A DNA stretch of 64,000 nt from Pontixanthobacter rizhaonensis (lineage in GTDB: Bacteria; Pseudomonadota; Alphaproteobacteria; Sphingomonadales; Sphingomonadaceae), in NCBI RefSeq assembly GCF_012972675.1, contig NZ_JABCRE010000002.1, forward strand, positions 299,001 through 363,000. Reading direction: 5' to 3'. The notes under the pieces were generated by a model. It searched no databases. It saw only the letters and a list, made by a program, of their open reading frames with translations, and was not told where the DNA came from. The position numbers and the translations under genes are program-made. Every line of letters begins with the position of its first letter. Position 1 is the stretch's first letter. Of this stretch, positions 45,852 through 55,972 are shown one piece after another.

Positions 45852-45882
45852 CTTGTGTTGCTGATATGCAACACCATATTGA
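45852..45882 (+). promoter_or_regulatory. Candidate heat-shock promoter of clpB with embedded palindrome
   Basis: CTTG (45852-45855) is followed 18 bases on by CCATATTG (45874-45881), a loose match to alphaproteobacterial RpoH promoters. Between them lies a perfect inverted repeat GTGTTGC-TGATAT-GCAACAC (45855-45874), a possible operator. The ribosome-binding site AAGAGGAAAC precedes ATG 45907. Only visual evidence. Confidence 0.4.
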
Positions 45883-45906
45883 GCGGGACAAGTAAGAGGA
45901 AACGCG

Positions 45907-48486
45907 ATGAACTTGGAAAAATTTACTGACCGGGCAAAGGGCTTTCTACAATCCGCACAGACGGTCGCGATCCGCAATAGCCATCAACGTATTTCGCCAA
46001 CCCATCTGCTGAAGGCATTGCTTGAAGATGATGAAGGCATGGCAGCAGGTTTGATCCAGCGCGCTGGTGGCCAAACCGCAACCGCGCAGGACATGGTCGA
46101 TGAAGCGCTGGCAAAGCTTCCGGCGGTTTCCGGCGGCGGGGCCCAGCAGACACCGGGCCTCGATAATGATGCGGTTCGCATTCTCGATTCAGCGGAAACA
46201 ATTGCTGAAAAAGCGGGCGATTCCTACGTCACGGTGGAACGGCTATTGGTGGCATTGGCGTTGGCCTCAACCACAGCTGCCGGGCAGATTTTGAAAGAGG
46301 CCAATGTTGACCCCAAGGCGCTTAATGAAGCGATTGTCGAGCTGACTGGCGGCCGTGCGGCGAACACCGCGAGCGCGGAAGATGCCTATGATGCGATGAA
46401 GAAATATGCCCGCGATCTGACCCAGGCAGCCCGCGATGGTAAGCTTGATCCGGTTATTGGCCGGGATGAAGAAATCCGCCGGACCATTCAAATTTTGGCG
46501 CGCCGGACCAAGAACAATCCCGCACTGATTGGTGAACCGGGAACGGGTAAGACCGCTATTGCAGAAGGCTTGGCGCTGCGCATCGCCAATGGTGATGTGC
46601 CGGATAGCCTGAAAGGGCGCACATTGATGTCGCTCGATATGGGTTCGCTGATCGCAGGTGCGAAATATCGCGGAGAGTTTGAAGAGCGGTTGAAAGCGGT
46701 TCTGGACGAGGTGAAAGGCGCTGACGGCCAGATCATCCTGTTCATTGATGAAATGCACACGTTGATCGGGGCAGGGGCCTCTGAAGGGAGCATGGATGCT
46801 TCCAATTTGCTCAAGCCGGCATTATCGCGTGGCGAACTGCACTGCATTGGCGCAACCACGCTCGATGAATATCAGAAATATGTCGAAAAAGACCCGGCGC
46901 TTCAGCGGCGCTTCCAGTCGGTCTATATTGATGAACCCACGGTCGAGGATACGATTTCCATCCTGCGGGGCCTGAAAGAAAAATACGAACTGCATCACGG
47001 GGTGCGCATTACTGACGGTGCCATCGTGGCGGCAGCGACCCTGTCCAACCGGTATATCCAGAACCGCTTTTTGCCGGATAAAGCGATTGATCTGATGGAT
47101 GAGGCGGCGAGCCGTATCCGGATGGAAGTTGAGAGCAAGCCGGAAGAGATCGAAGGGCTCGACCGCCGTATTATCCAGCTGAAGATCGAAGAATCTGCGC
47201 TGAGCAAAGAAACCGATCAGGCTTCCAAAGACCGGCTGGCAACCTTGCGTGCGGAACTCGCCAATCTGGAACAGCAATCGTCTGAACTCACCACGCGCTG
47301 GCAGAATGAGCGCGACAAAATTCACGCGGAAAGCAAGCTGAAAGAGGAATTGGACGCTGCCCGGCTGGAACTGGAACAGGCCCAGCGCGAAGGCGATCTC
47401 GCCAAAGCGGGTGAGCTTTCCTACGGCAAAATCCCTGAGCTGGAGAAAGCCATAGAAGCGGCATCCGACCAGACTGACAATGCGATGCTGCGCGAAGAAG
47501 TGACCGATGATGACATTGCTGCGGTTGTGAGCCGTGCCACCGGTATTCCGATAGACCGGATGATGGAAGGGGAGCGCGAAAAGCTCCTCCAAATGGAAGA
47601 AGTTCTTGGCAAACGGGTGATTGGCCAGCGGCAGCCGATTGAAGCGGTCTCCAAGGCCGTTCGGCGGGCGCGAGCAGGGCTGCAAGATCCGGGCCGTCCG
47701 CTGGGTTCATTCCTGTTCCTCGGCCCCACCGGCGTGGGTAAAACAGAATTGACCAAGGCGCTCGCAGAATTCCTGTTCGACGATGATAGCGCGATGGTGC
47801 GCATCGATATGAGCGAATTCATGGAGAAGCACGCGGTAGCCCGTCTGATCGGCGCGCCTCCGGGCTATGTCGGCTATGAGGAAGGCGGCGTGCTGACCGA
47901 AAGCGTGCGCCGGCGGCCATATCAAGTCATCCTGTTTGACGAGGTGGAGAAAGCCCACTCCGACGTGTTCAACGTTCTGCTGCAAGTGCTGGATGATGGG
48001 CGTTTGACCGACGGGCAAGGCCGCGTGGTCGATTTTTCCAACACGCTGATCATTCTAACCTCCAACTTGGGCAGTCAATATCTGGCCAATATGGAAGATG
48101 ACCAGACCGTGGCCGATGTCGAGCCGCAAGTGATGGATGTGGTGCGCGGGCATTTCCGGCCGGAATTCCTCAACCGTTTGGATGAGACAATTCTGTTCCA
48201 CCGTTTGGCGCAGGAACACATGGCGCCGATTGTCGCGATCCAGGTTGGGCGTGTGCAAAAGCTGTTGGCGGACCGCAAAATTACGCTGGATCTAACCGAT
48301 GCGGCGCTGCGCTGGCTGGGCCGGGTGGGTTATGACCCGGTATACGGCGCCCGCCCGCTGAAACGCGCGGTACAGCGCTACTTGCAAGACCCGCTCGCGG
48401 ATATGATCCTGAAAGGCGATGTGCCCGACGGTAGCACGGTCGCGATTGATGAAGGTGATGGCGAATTGCTGATGGTGGTAGGGTAG
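45907..48486 (+). CDS. clpB: ClpB disaggregase
   Basis: 859 residues. N-terminal Clp repeat domain (1-145), AAA-1 with Walker [14 protein letters not shown] near 205, the coiled-coil M domain (about 400-520, [22 protein letters not shown]), and AAA-2 with [14 protein letters not shown] near 605. All parts of the class I disaggregase are present. It rescues aggregated proteins with DnaK after heat stress. The upstream region has a possible heat-shock promoter. It converges on a secreted unknown with 66 bases between. Confidence 0.97.
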   Translation: MNLEKFTDRAKGFLQSAQTVAIRNSHQRISPTHLLKALLEDDEGMAAGLIQRAGGQTATAQDMVDEALAKLPAVSGGGAQQTPGLDNDAVRILDSAETIAEKAGDSYVTVERLLVALALASTTAAGQILKEANVDPKALNEAIVELTGGRAANTASAEDAYDAMKKYARDLTQAARDGKLDPVIGRDEEIRRTIQILARRTKNNPALIGEPGTGKTAIAEGLALRIANGDVPDSLKGRTLMSLDMGSLIAGAKYRGEFEERLKAVLDEVKGADGQIILFIDEMHTLIGAGASEGSMDASNLLKPALSRGELHCIGATTLDEYQKYVEKDPALQRRFQSVYIDEPTVEDTISILRGLKEKYELHHGVRITDGAIVAAATLSNRYIQNRFLPDKAIDLMDEAASRIRMEVESKPEEIEGLDRRIIQLKIEESALSKETDQASKDRLATLRAELANLEQQSSELTTRWQNERDKIHAESKLKEELDAARLELEQAQREGDLAKAGELSYGKIPELEKAIEAASDQTDNAMLREEVTDDDIAAVVSRATGIPIDRMMEGEREKLLQMEEVLGKRVIGQRQPIEAVSKAVRRARAGLQDPGRPLGSFLFLGPTGVGKTELTKALAEFLFDDDSAMVRIDMSEFMEKHAVARLIGAPPGYVGYEEGGVLTESVRRRPYQVILFDEVEKAHSDVFNVLLQVLDDGRLTDGQGRVVDFSNTLIILTSNLGSQYLANMEDDQTVADVEPQVMDVVRGHFRPEFLNRLDETILFHRLAQEHMAPIVAIQVGRVQKLLADRKITLDLTDAALRWLGRVGYDPVYGARPLKRAVQRYLQDPLADMILKGDVPDGSTVAIDEGDGELLMVVG

Positions 48487-48552
48487 AAGGCGGAAACAGA
48501 AAAGAATCGAAACAAGCGACATGCATTGCCGTAAACGTCTTCTTTTACTCTC

Positions 48553-49119
48553 CTATTCTACCCGTTTGCCTTTTATGCCAAGGCGACCGTTTATCCTGAT
48601 GAAATAGGTTCCGAGTGAGGCCTTTTTAAAGACGACCGTGTCGCCGACTTTCGGGCGGAGCATGTTTCTTGGTGGATTCGCCATTCTCCATACAGCATCA
48701 CCATCCTTAATGGTGATGCTGATTGCCCGGCGCTCGCGAAAACTGACTTTCGTAATCGTGGATTCGAACAGTTTTTCTTCTTCTTCTTCTTCTTCGTCCG
48801 AGTTGCCTCCCAAAATGCCCAAGTCTGGTATCCGAAAGCCGAACAGGTTGCGACGCGTCGTTTTTACATCCTGTCGATCCACTAGCGTGACGTTACCTTC
48901 GTCCGCCGCCGTGACCACCCGGCCAACTGCTTCATCATAACATGCCAGTCTCTCACCATTTTCAGCGATCGATAAGCACTGTTTTAAAGGGTCCAAATAA
49001 GCAACTGCCCCAGAGCCAGCACCCACTTCATCTGCGGGCATGTCTTGGGCAGCTACACCCACGGCGGTTAGGTATGACGAAATAGCGATGATCGGGCCGA
49101 TATATATATAATGTCGCAT
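48553..49119 (-). CDS. Secreted protein of unknown function with poly-Glu tract
   Basis: 188 residues. A signal peptide (about 1-24) ends AAQDM. A short CLSIAENGERLACYDEAVG segment follows, a pattern seen in several exported proteobacterial proteins. The middle has seven consecutive glutamates (about 108-114) encoded by an uninterrupted GAA repeat. The C-terminal half (KLFESTITKVSFRERRAISITIKDGDAVWRM) is beta-rich. No named family is recognised. It is transcribed away from the TonB receptor gene, with a 250-base gap. Confidence 0.72.
   Translation of the reverse strand: MRHYIYIGPIIAISSYLTAVGVAAQDMPADEVGAGSGAVAYLDPLKQCLSIAENGERLACYDEAVGRVVTAADEGNVTLVDRQDVKTTRRNLFGFRIPDLGILGGNSDEEEEEEEKLFESTITKVSFRERRAISITIKDGDAVWRMANPPRNMLRPKVGDTVVFKKASLGTYFIRINGRLGIKGKRVE
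48775..48795. repeat. (TTC)7 trinucleotide repeat inside the poly-Glu coding tract
   Basis: Seven uninterrupted TTC units on the plus strand (GAA on the coding strand). Slippage would change the number of glutamates without breaking the frame. Confidence 0.85.
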
Positions 49120-49370
49120 AGAGTGACTCTAACTTCCTAAAGCAGGAAAACAACTGAGGGCTGTGGTTAGTCCATTGATGATGCCACACTAAGGGAGGTG
49201 CGCCAACTGATGCACGAATATCACACTCGAAATTTTACAGATGCCTAAACAATCACACGCGTTGCGAACGCCTTACAGCTTCGCCTAGACGGGCGAAATT
49301 CGGGTTAATAGCTCGATACTTTCTGTTTTACATGCTCGCCATGGTGGCGGGCATTACTAAGGGGATTGGA
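49120..49370. other. Intergenic region upstream of the TonB-dependent receptor
   Basis: 251 bases between divergent genes. There is an A/T-rich stretch near the minus-strand start, and AGGGGATTGGA just before ATG 49371. I see no Fur-like box, riboswitch, tRNA or small gene that I could support. Confidence 0.4.
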
Positions 49371-52292
49371 ATGTCCAACCGTTTTACTAAATCCGCGCTG
49401 TTAGCAGGGACTTTCATGGCTGGTGCCATGATTGCTACGCCTGTTGTGGCGCAAGAAGCAGCTGGTGAAGCAGCTGCCGCTGAAGATGAGGGCTTCATCG
49501 TTGTTACCGGTTCGCGTATCGCGCGTCGCAACGTTGAAACAGCTGCGCCAATTGCGGTTGTTGATGCTGCCGAATTCTCACTTTCGGGTACTGTTAACGT
49601 CGAAAACGTTATCAATACACTGCCGCAAGTTGTGCCAGGCACAACATCTTTCTCCAACAACCCAGGTAACGGTACAGCGTCGGTAAACCTTCGCGGTCTT
49701 GGTGCTACGCGTACAATGGTGCTCGTGAACGGTCGCCGCTGGATGTTCTATGATACGAACCAAATTACTGATTTGAACACAATTCCACAGTTCTTGCTTG
49801 AATCTGTGGACGTTGTGACCGGTGGTGCCTCTGCCGTTTACGGTTCAGACGCTCTTGCTGGTGTTGTGAACTTCCGTCTTCGCGAAGTTGAAGGTGTTGA
49901 AGTCGGTGGTCAGTACTCGCTTACTGAGCAAGGCGACGGCGCGCGTTATCAACTTAACGGCGCAGTTGGTTCTAGCTTCGCAGACGGTCGCGGTAACGTG
50001 ACTTTGTTTGGTGAGTACTATAACCGTGAAGAAATCTTCCAAGGCGATCGTACGTTCTCGAACTTCGCGCTTGGTGGTTCGCCGCTTCGTCAATTGGGTT
50101 CATCGCTTCCACCAGAAACACGCCTCCGTTATGACGGTGATGGTGACGTGACAGGTACGTCGTTTGAGCCTAACAGCAATCTGGCTATCTTCGGCTCGCC
50201 TGGTTCGCTGCGCGATTACCAAACACCACGTGATCTGTATAACTATGCACCTGTGAACTACCTGCAATTGCCGCAAGAACGGTACATGCTCGGTGGTAAT
50301 GCACGCTATGAAATTTCAGACGCTCTCGAGCTTTACACTGAACTAGCGTACATCAACAACCGCGTGGATTCAGAGCTTGCTCCGACTCCAATTCTTGTGA
50401 ACACATTCCTCGACATCGATTCTTTGGTTGCGAATGGCTTCATTGACGCCGCTACCGAAGCTCAGTTCCGTGACTTGGATGCTTCAGAAACTGGCGCAGA
50501 CCAAAACAACGGTCTAATCGACGTACAAGTTCGTCGTCGTCTGGAAGAAGCTGGTGGTCGTCGTAACCTAGACGAGCGTAACTCATTCCGGATCGTTACT
50601 GGTGCTCGTGGTCAGATTAATGACTATCTCAGCTATGATGCATATTACATGTTCTCACGGACACGTAACTCCAACATCCAGCAAGGCAACGCGTCTGTTT
50701 CACGTTTCACTGAAGCGATTAACGGCACCGGTGCGACACAGATCAACATCTTTGGTGCCGGTACTCTGACACCTGACATGGTCGATGTGTTCCGTATCCA
50801 AGCGCAAAACGGTGATATCTCATCAATTGAAGTCGCCTCGGCTTCTCTTTCTGGCACTTTCGGCGATTTCGCTCTAGGTGCTGCTGAGCCTATCGCATTT
50901 GCTGTTGGTGTTGAATCCCGTGCAGTTAGTTCGCGTTTCATTCCTGATGAATTCTTGGCATCGGGCGACGTTGCTGGCTTCAACGCGGGTGAACCAACCG
51001 AAGGCTCTTATAATGTTAAAGAGATCTTCGGTGAGTTGAACATTCCGTTCGAAACTGAAAGCGGTATGCGCTTTGAAGTTAACGGTGCGGTACGTTACTC
51101 GGATTACTCACTCGATACCGTTGGCGGTGTATGGGCATATGCTGGTGGTGTACAGTTCGCTCCAATTCCTGACGTCACTTTCCGTGCTCAGTATCAGCGT
51201 GCGGTGCGTGCACCAAACGTAGGTGAATTGTTCCAAGGTACTGCGATTGGTTTCCCTGGTGCTACCGATCCTTGTGCTGGTGTTGGCGGTGCTACACCGA
51301 CCGGCGGCCTTCTCGCTACCTGTTTGGCGAACGGCGTTCCTGCAGGGAACATCGGTCTTCAGCAAGATCCTAGCGTAAATCGGAACCAAGTGATCCAGCC
51401 TGATGGCCAAATCGCGACTCTGTTCGGTGGTAACCCTAACCTGACTGAAGAAACTTCAGACAGCTACACCTTTGGTGTTGTTCTGCAGCCTTCCTTCATC
51501 CCGGGTCTTACGATCACTGCCGACTATTTCGACATTGTTGTTGAAGATGCAATTTCGACTGTCAGCTTGCAGACTGTTTTGGATATCTGTTTCAACGAAA
51601 TCCAAGATCTGAACTCACCTACATGTCGGAACTTCAACGGTACACGTGATGCGCAAGGCGCGTTTGGCCGTGATAACCCACCTGTTCTCGGTGGAGCTAA
51701 CATTGCTGAAATTAGCGTTTCAGGTGTCGATCTGGAAGCCAACTACTCAACAACTATTCCGTTCTCGCTTCTCACCGATTCAGGTGAGCAGATGTTGAAC
51801 CTGTCGTTCTTGGGTACTTGGACAGAGACTTCTGACTTTGCACCAATTCAGTCAGATCCTACTAACGTTATCACATGTGCCGGTGAATTCGGTCTGACTT
51901 GTGGTGAGCCAACACCGTCGTTCAAGTGGACGTCACGTGCTAGCTTCTCTGACGGTCCATTGACTACATCGATTCGCTGGCGTCACCTGTCAGCAGTTGA
52001 TGATGACACAGATGCGGCTGATAACTTCGTTGAACGCATCGATGCGTACGACCTTATCGATCTCACATTGTCTTTCGATGTGAACGAGCGGTTGACGATT
52101 GCAGCTGGTATTAACAACCTGTTTAATACGCTGCCGACAACACCACAGTTCGATGCTGCTGGTAATGTTATCAACGACACCAACACACTGCTACTCGGCG
52201 ATTTCAATAACGGTGAGCAGTCTAACACATACCCAAGCACATATGACGTGCTGGGCCGTGACTTCTTCGCATCTGTGAACTTCAAGTTCTAA
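49371..52292 (+). CDS. TonB-dependent outer-membrane receptor
   Basis: 973 residues. Signal peptide (about 1-27, ending VVA-QEAAG), a TonB-box-like EGFIVVTGSRI near 42-52, the plug domain (about 55-180, TMVLVNGRRWMFYD and VDVVTGGASAVYGSDALAGVVNF) and a 22-strand-type barrel ending FFASVNFKF. Extracellular loops contain several cysteine pairs. It would import a bulky substrate with TonB energy. The ligand is unknown, though this plug type is common in the large receptor sets of sphingomonads and Caulobacter. The gene favours T-ending codons unlike its neighbours. A UUCG-loop terminator follows. Confidence 0.92.
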   Translation: MSNRFTKSALLAGTFMAGAMIATPVVAQEAAGEAAAAEDEGFIVVTGSRIARRNVETAAPIAVVDAAEFSLSGTVNVENVINTLPQVVPGTTSFSNNPGNGTASVNLRGLGATRTMVLVNGRRWMFYDTNQITDLNTIPQFLLESVDVVTGGASAVYGSDALAGVVNFRLREVEGVEVGGQYSLTEQGDGARYQLNGAVGSSFADGRGNVTLFGEYYNREEIFQGDRTFSNFALGGSPLRQLGSSLPPETRLRYDGDGDVTGTSFEPNSNLAIFGSPGSLRDYQTPRDLYNYAPVNYLQLPQERYMLGGNARYEISDALELYTELAYINNRVDSELAPTPILVNTFLDIDSLVANGFIDAATEAQFRDLDASETGADQNNGLIDVQVRRRLEEAGGRRNLDERNSFRIVTGARGQINDYLSYDAYYMFSRTRNSNIQQGNASVSRFTEAINGTGATQINIFGAGTLTPDMVDVFRIQAQNGDISSIEVASASLSGTFGDFALGAAEPIAFAVGVESRAVSSRFIPDEFLASGDVAGFNAGEPTEGSYNVKEIFGELNIPFETESGMRFEVNGAVRYSDYSLDTVGGVWAYAGGVQFAPIPDVTFRAQYQRAVRAPNVGELFQGTAIGFPGATDPCAGVGGATPTGGLLATCLANGVPAGNIGLQQDPSVNRNQVIQPDGQIATLFGGNPNLTEETSDSYTFGVVLQPSFIPGLTITADYFDIVVEDAISTVSLQTVLDICFNEIQDLNSPTCRNFNGTRDAQGAFGRDNPPVLGGANIAEISVSGVDLEANYSTTIPFSLLTDSGEQMLNLSFLGTWTETSDFAPIQSDPTNVITCAGEFGLTCGEPTPSFKWTSRASFSDGPLTTSIRWRHLSAVDDDTDAADNFVERIDAYDLIDLTLSFDVNERLTIAAGINNLFNTLPTTPQFDAAGNVINDTNTLLLGDFNNGEQSNTYPSTYDVLGRDFFASVNFKF

Positions 52293-52323
52293 GATTTAAG
52301 AAGCTACGATTACAGACAAAGAA

Positions 52324-52358
52324 GGGGGCGACGAACTTCGGTTCGTCGCCCCCTTTTT
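52324..52358 (+). terminator. Terminator after the TonB-dependent receptor, UUCG loop
   Basis: A 13-base perfect stem GGGGGCGACGAAC (52324-52336) with GTTCGTCGCCCCC (52341-52353), closed by the very stable TTCG tetraloop, then TTTTT (52354-52358). Confidence 0.95.
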
Positions 52359-52414
52359 CTGTATTTAACTGTAGCCGAAACGGCGTGCGTTCAGTCAGCA
52401 GCCGAGACCAATTT

Positions 52415-53338
52415 CTAGTTGTGTGTTATCGACCGAAAATCGGCTACGGGAGAGCCGCTGCCAGGATCGACGATGTCTGTACGATCAATTTGTTCCAGAC
52501 CGCCGTCCTTAAGTGCCGTCAAAAACAGGTCTGAATCTGCCGTTTGCTTGCAAGCATATTCAAGTGATGCGATCCGCCCAATTTCATTCTTGGCCCGCAT
52601 TGCAATGGTGTCGAGCATGTTGGCGACGTTGGCAGGGTGGTCGCGCACGCCCATCACCAGCGTTTGACGAATGGCCTCTGGTATTTCCCACCCAGCAGAT
52701 CCCCGACCAAATTTCTGAGCGCCTTCAATAGGTGCGTTTGTAATCTTGGGCGGTACGCTACGAATGCCACTAGCCCATAATTGAAGGCTACGTTTTGCGA
52801 TTGCTATCAAATCCTGATCTTCTAGCGCCCATTGAATTTGACTGCGACGTTCCAAATTATGTTTCAAGATTGGCCCGTCGATACGGTGAGTTATCAATCC
52901 TACTTTACCGCCAGGCTTTAATACTCGCGCGATTTCAGCGGCCGCCTTCGGTAACTCCCCATATTCAAAGCCAAATTGGCTGACGACGGCGTCAAATTTG
53001 TTGTCCGGTAGCGGCATTCTCTCCATTGGTACACCGGGTTTGGCCTTCGTTCCTTTAGGGGCGGGCGGTAATTCTGGAGCTAAATCGACTCCTAAAAATT
53101 TGAAATTCGGCTTATTTTTGAGCAACCATGCCATAACGCGGCCATCGCCCGTTGCGATGTCCAGTCCATGGCCTTTGGCAGGTAGGGTGTGTGCAAATGA
53201 CTGCCATGCAGCGCGCTGCGCCGCATCAATGCCTTGCCATTTTGATGGTAAGCATCCGCCGTCTTGGCCGGAACTGCGATTTTGCGCCCAGAAATCGCTC
53301 CATGCCTTCTTGCTTTCAGGGTTTTGTTCCGCGTTCAT
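52415..53338 (-). CDS. Class I SAM-dependent methyltransferase
   Basis: 307 residues. Rossmann-fold motif I is GLDIATGDGRVMAWLL (about 58-73), motif II FLGVDLAP, and motif IV region FDAVVSQFGFEYGELPKA, followed by IARVLKPGGKVGLITHR. This is the Methyltransf_11/UbiE-like fold. The substrate is unknown. It is the third gene of a minus-strand unit behind two 2OG oxygenase genes, 27 bases after the TPR-oxygenase stop. It converges on the TonB receptor. Confidence 0.87.
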   Translation of the reverse strand: MNAEQNPESKKAWSDFWAQNRSSGQDGGCLPSKWQGIDAAQRAAWQSFAHTLPAKGHGLDIATGDGRVMAWLLKNKPNFKFLGVDLAPELPPAPKGTKAKPGVPMERMPLPDNKFDAVVSQFGFEYGELPKAAAEIARVLKPGGKVGLITHRIDGPILKHNLERRSQIQWALEDQDLIAIAKRSLQLWASGIRSVPPKITNAPIEGAQKFGRGSAGWEIPEAIRQTLVMGVRDHPANVANMLDTIAMRAKNEIGRIASLEYACKQTADSDLFLTALKDGGLEQIDRTDIVDPGSGSPVADFRSITHN

Positions 53339-53365
53339 TGGCTATGGTCTTTCAAAGGAGTTTGG

Positions 53366-55054
53366 CTAACAAGTTTGGGTCGCAGTTACATCAAAAGCTA
53401 CGGTCATGCGCTGCTGATGAGAGAAAGCCCGTGTGCCGTGGTATAGGGTACTTGGAAATAGCGCCATATATCCAACTTTGGGCTCTATTGTTCGCAAGGG
53501 TTCGAGTTCTAGCCGCAAGTCGGGGGGCGGGCGGCCGATCTCCAGCCAACCCGCTTTATCTTCATTTTCTGTCTCTTCTGGCAGCTCCAAATACAGTGCG
53601 GATGAGACAATTCCCTGAGGGTGAATATGTGAGATATGATAATCACCACCCCCAGCCAAGCGGACTGACCATGAGCCTGCCACATTCCAATCGAGATCAC
53701 GATATCTTAGAAGTGGGTGAGCGCTGTCGTGTCCTGGTAGAGACTGTCGAAACTGTTCAACGGTGTCACGAACGGCATCACCCAACTGTTGGAAAACTGC
53801 CTCGTGGCGATCGAACAAATTACCACGGGTCTGTGAGCCGCCACGCAAGGATTGACCCAGGGGCAGCGGGGAATTGTCATGCAGTCGATGCAGGGCGGGA
53901 ATGATGTTTTCCAGAACTTCACCAGCGCGTTTCAATGGCACCAACTGCACCAACTCGGCCTGTTCATGTAGCCATCCGGCCTCCGGGGCTTGTGTCACGC
54001 GCCATAGAAGCCCGCGAAGCGCCCACGCTGCAACACTCTCAGAATCTGAGGTCAGGAGCGTATCTAAAAGCTTATCTGCTTCCGAATATTCTGCTCGCCG
54101 TATGCGGTGTCGTGCTTCGTTTAACCGCCGTTCTGGCGTGTCTAGCTCCAACGTTGAGTAGAGTTTGTCTGCTTGTTCACTATCTCCTGCTGCGCCAATA
54201 TATGTGGCTTGTAGTAAACGGAAGTGTTCAAGCTTTGGAAAAAGCACGCTGCCCCGCGAGGCTACATTGGCCGCCTCTTGATGATAATCTAGGCCAGCAA
54301 GAATTCCGCACCACTCGGCGTAGATATTGGGATCTTGGGGTACGCGCTCTGCAGCATCTCCATAGTGTGACGTGAAATCTCGATCGCCTGATGCCAATCG
54401 CAATTGGGCAAGGAAGCGTAAGCCTTCCGACCATTGCGGTGCTTGTTGAACAAGAGATTCCGCGATGGCACGAGCGCCAACGACATCACCGGCTACATCG
54501 AGAGATTGAGCCTTGCCGAGCCACAGATCAGCGTCACCTTGGTTTACCGATAGTGCTTTATCAAACCATGCCAGCGCATCTGTCTCGCCGCGCTCGAGCG
54601 CGACGCGCGCACGTCCGTGAAGTGCCTTAGGCCGAACTGGTTCCAATGCTAAAGCTCGGTCATACCAACGGGCAGCCTCAACCTTGTTCCCTTGTCCGCG
54701 AGCGACCATTCCCCGAGTCGATGAATACAATGCCGAACGTGATCCTTCTGCTTCGTAGCGCTGCAGCACTGCTAAAGCGTCAATATGACGGTCAAGCCCA
54801 GCTAAAGAAATTGCATGGTTGATGGCTATATCCAACGCTTCCGGTTTTAACGCGAGCGCTTTGCCGAATTGGGTTTCGGCTTCTTCCATATCTCCCATTT
54901 TTTGGAACAGGCTACCGGCGCTGTTGCGGAATGAAGAATCTTCAGGGAAAGCCGCGAGCCCTTCTTTCAGCGCCTGACGAGCTGCATCTGCATCTCCGGT
55001 CTTCGCAGCTGCCTGCGCCGTTTGCCAAGCTTGAAACGCGGAAGAAACAGTCAC
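53366..55054 (-). CDS. TPR-repeat protein fused to a 2-oxoglutarate/Fe(II) oxygenase domain
   Basis: 562 residues. The first about 330 residues are tandem TPR-like helices (DADAARQALKEGLAAFPEDS, EEAETQFGKALALKPEALD and others). The C-terminal 100 residues form a putative 2OG-Fe(II) oxygenase of the Oxy_5 type: HISHIHPQGIVSSALYLELP (ligand candidates H476/H478), H539 in FPSTLYHGT and the 2OG-binding R549 in QQRMTVAFDV. It should hydroxylate a protein or peptide that the TPRs recruit (inference). ATG 55054 overlaps the stop of the other oxygenase gene. Confidence 0.83.
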   Translation of the reverse strand: MTVSSAFQAWQTAQAAAKTGDADAARQALKEGLAAFPEDSSFRNSAGSLFQKMGDMEEAETQFGKALALKPEALDIAINHAISLAGLDRHIDALAVLQRYEAEGSRSALYSSTRGMVARGQGNKVEAARWYDRALALEPVRPKALHGRARVALERGETDALAWFDKALSVNQGDADLWLGKAQSLDVAGDVVGARAIAESLVQQAPQWSEGLRFLAQLRLASGDRDFTSHYGDAAERVPQDPNIYAEWCGILAGLDYHQEAANVASRGSVLFPKLEHFRLLQATYIGAAGDSEQADKLYSTLELDTPERRLNEARHRIRRAEYSEADKLLDTLLTSDSESVAAWALRGLLWRVTQAPEAGWLHEQAELVQLVPLKRAGEVLENIIPALHRLHDNSPLPLGQSLRGGSQTRGNLFDRHEAVFQQLGDAVRDTVEQFRQSLPGHDSAHPLLRYRDLDWNVAGSWSVRLAGGGDYHISHIHPQGIVSSALYLELPEETENEDKAGWLEIGRPPPDLRLELEPLRTIEPKVGYMALFPSTLYHGTRAFSHQQRMTVAFDVTATQTC

Positions 55055-55794
55055 CGGTCCCGTAGCCAGCCGGTTATCGCAAACCGCCCTGTGGGACCGG
55101 TTGGCGGTACATATGAAACGTTATGTGCCTGCGGCACGAGAAACAGGTTAAGGGCGTTAAAGCGCGGACGATAGCCACGAACAACGTCTCCGTCGTTATC
55201 AAAGAAATTGAGATAGCCGCCCCAATCAGGCTTCCATTCATCCAGTCCGAGATTCAAGACATAAGCAACCCTCCACCCCTCTGCGACATGACTGTCGATG
55301 TGCAGTCCAAGAAAGTGCTGGGCCGCAAACAGTGTTGCTTGACCATCGGCCTTCGCTAGCTCTTGAATTCCGGTCACGTCACGCACCAGTTGCAGAAAGT
55401 CAGGGGCATTCAAATATTCGAGCAGCATGTCGTGTACGCCGCCTTCATCCCATTTCTCGTTTAGCCCTTGTACCAAAGAATATTGCGCGAAATGAAACCC
55501 ATATCCACCTTTAGCACTTTCTTGATAGGCAGCATTGGCTAACTCTTGGGCTTTTTTCTTACCATTATCGGACGCTAGTTCTTTTGCCAGAACTTGTTGC
55601 GGGCCTGGGTCTAGGCTGTCGCCTGCTTGCATTGCCAACCCCCATGGGGTTTGGCGAGCCAAGATCATCCTGACTTCTTCGGCGGTCTCACGCGTCAAAA
55701 CATCACGAATTTGGGTTCTAGTGTTTGCGGCAAAGTCTTCTGCGCAAGCAACTCGATCGATAGCCGGGTTAATTTCGAACAGCTTTTTGGCCAT
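55051..55794 (-). CDS. 2-oxoglutarate/Fe(II)-dependent oxygenase (prolyl-hydroxylase-like)
   Basis: 247 residues. A helical N-terminal half is followed by the double-stranded beta-helix core with H165-x-D167 (GLHIDSH), H224 (VPQAHNV) and the 2OG-anchoring R237 (GRFAITGWLRD). GYLNFFDNDGD lies between them. This is the pattern of prolyl-4-hydroxylase-like oxygenases that oxidise peptides or proteins. It is the first gene of the three-gene unit with the TPR-oxygenase and the methyltransferase, and is divergent from the thiolase gene. Confidence 0.85.
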   Translation of the reverse strand: MAKKLFEINPAIDRVACAEDFAANTRTQIRDVLTRETAEEVRMILARQTPWGLAMQAGDSLDPGPQQVLAKELASDNGKKKAQELANAAYQESAKGGYGFHFAQYSLVQGLNEKWDEGGVHDMLLEYLNAPDFLQLVRDVTGIQELAKADGQATLFAAQHFLGLHIDSHVAEGWRVAYVLNLGLDEWKPDWGGYLNFFDNDGDVVRGYRPRFNALNLFLVPQAHNVSYVPPTGPTGRFAITGWLRDR

Positions 55795-55972
55795 GACGTC
55801 CTTGGTTAGCTCTCGGTGGGAACAAATACTCTGCGCTGGTCATTAACGGGAGAGGCGACCAGTTGGCAAGAAGGTCAAATATCGGCTTATGCGACGCTTG
55901 ACCAAGCAATTGATGATGCTAACCAGCGTTTCACAACATAGCTAACTAAGTGAACCTTGTGGAGAGATACGT

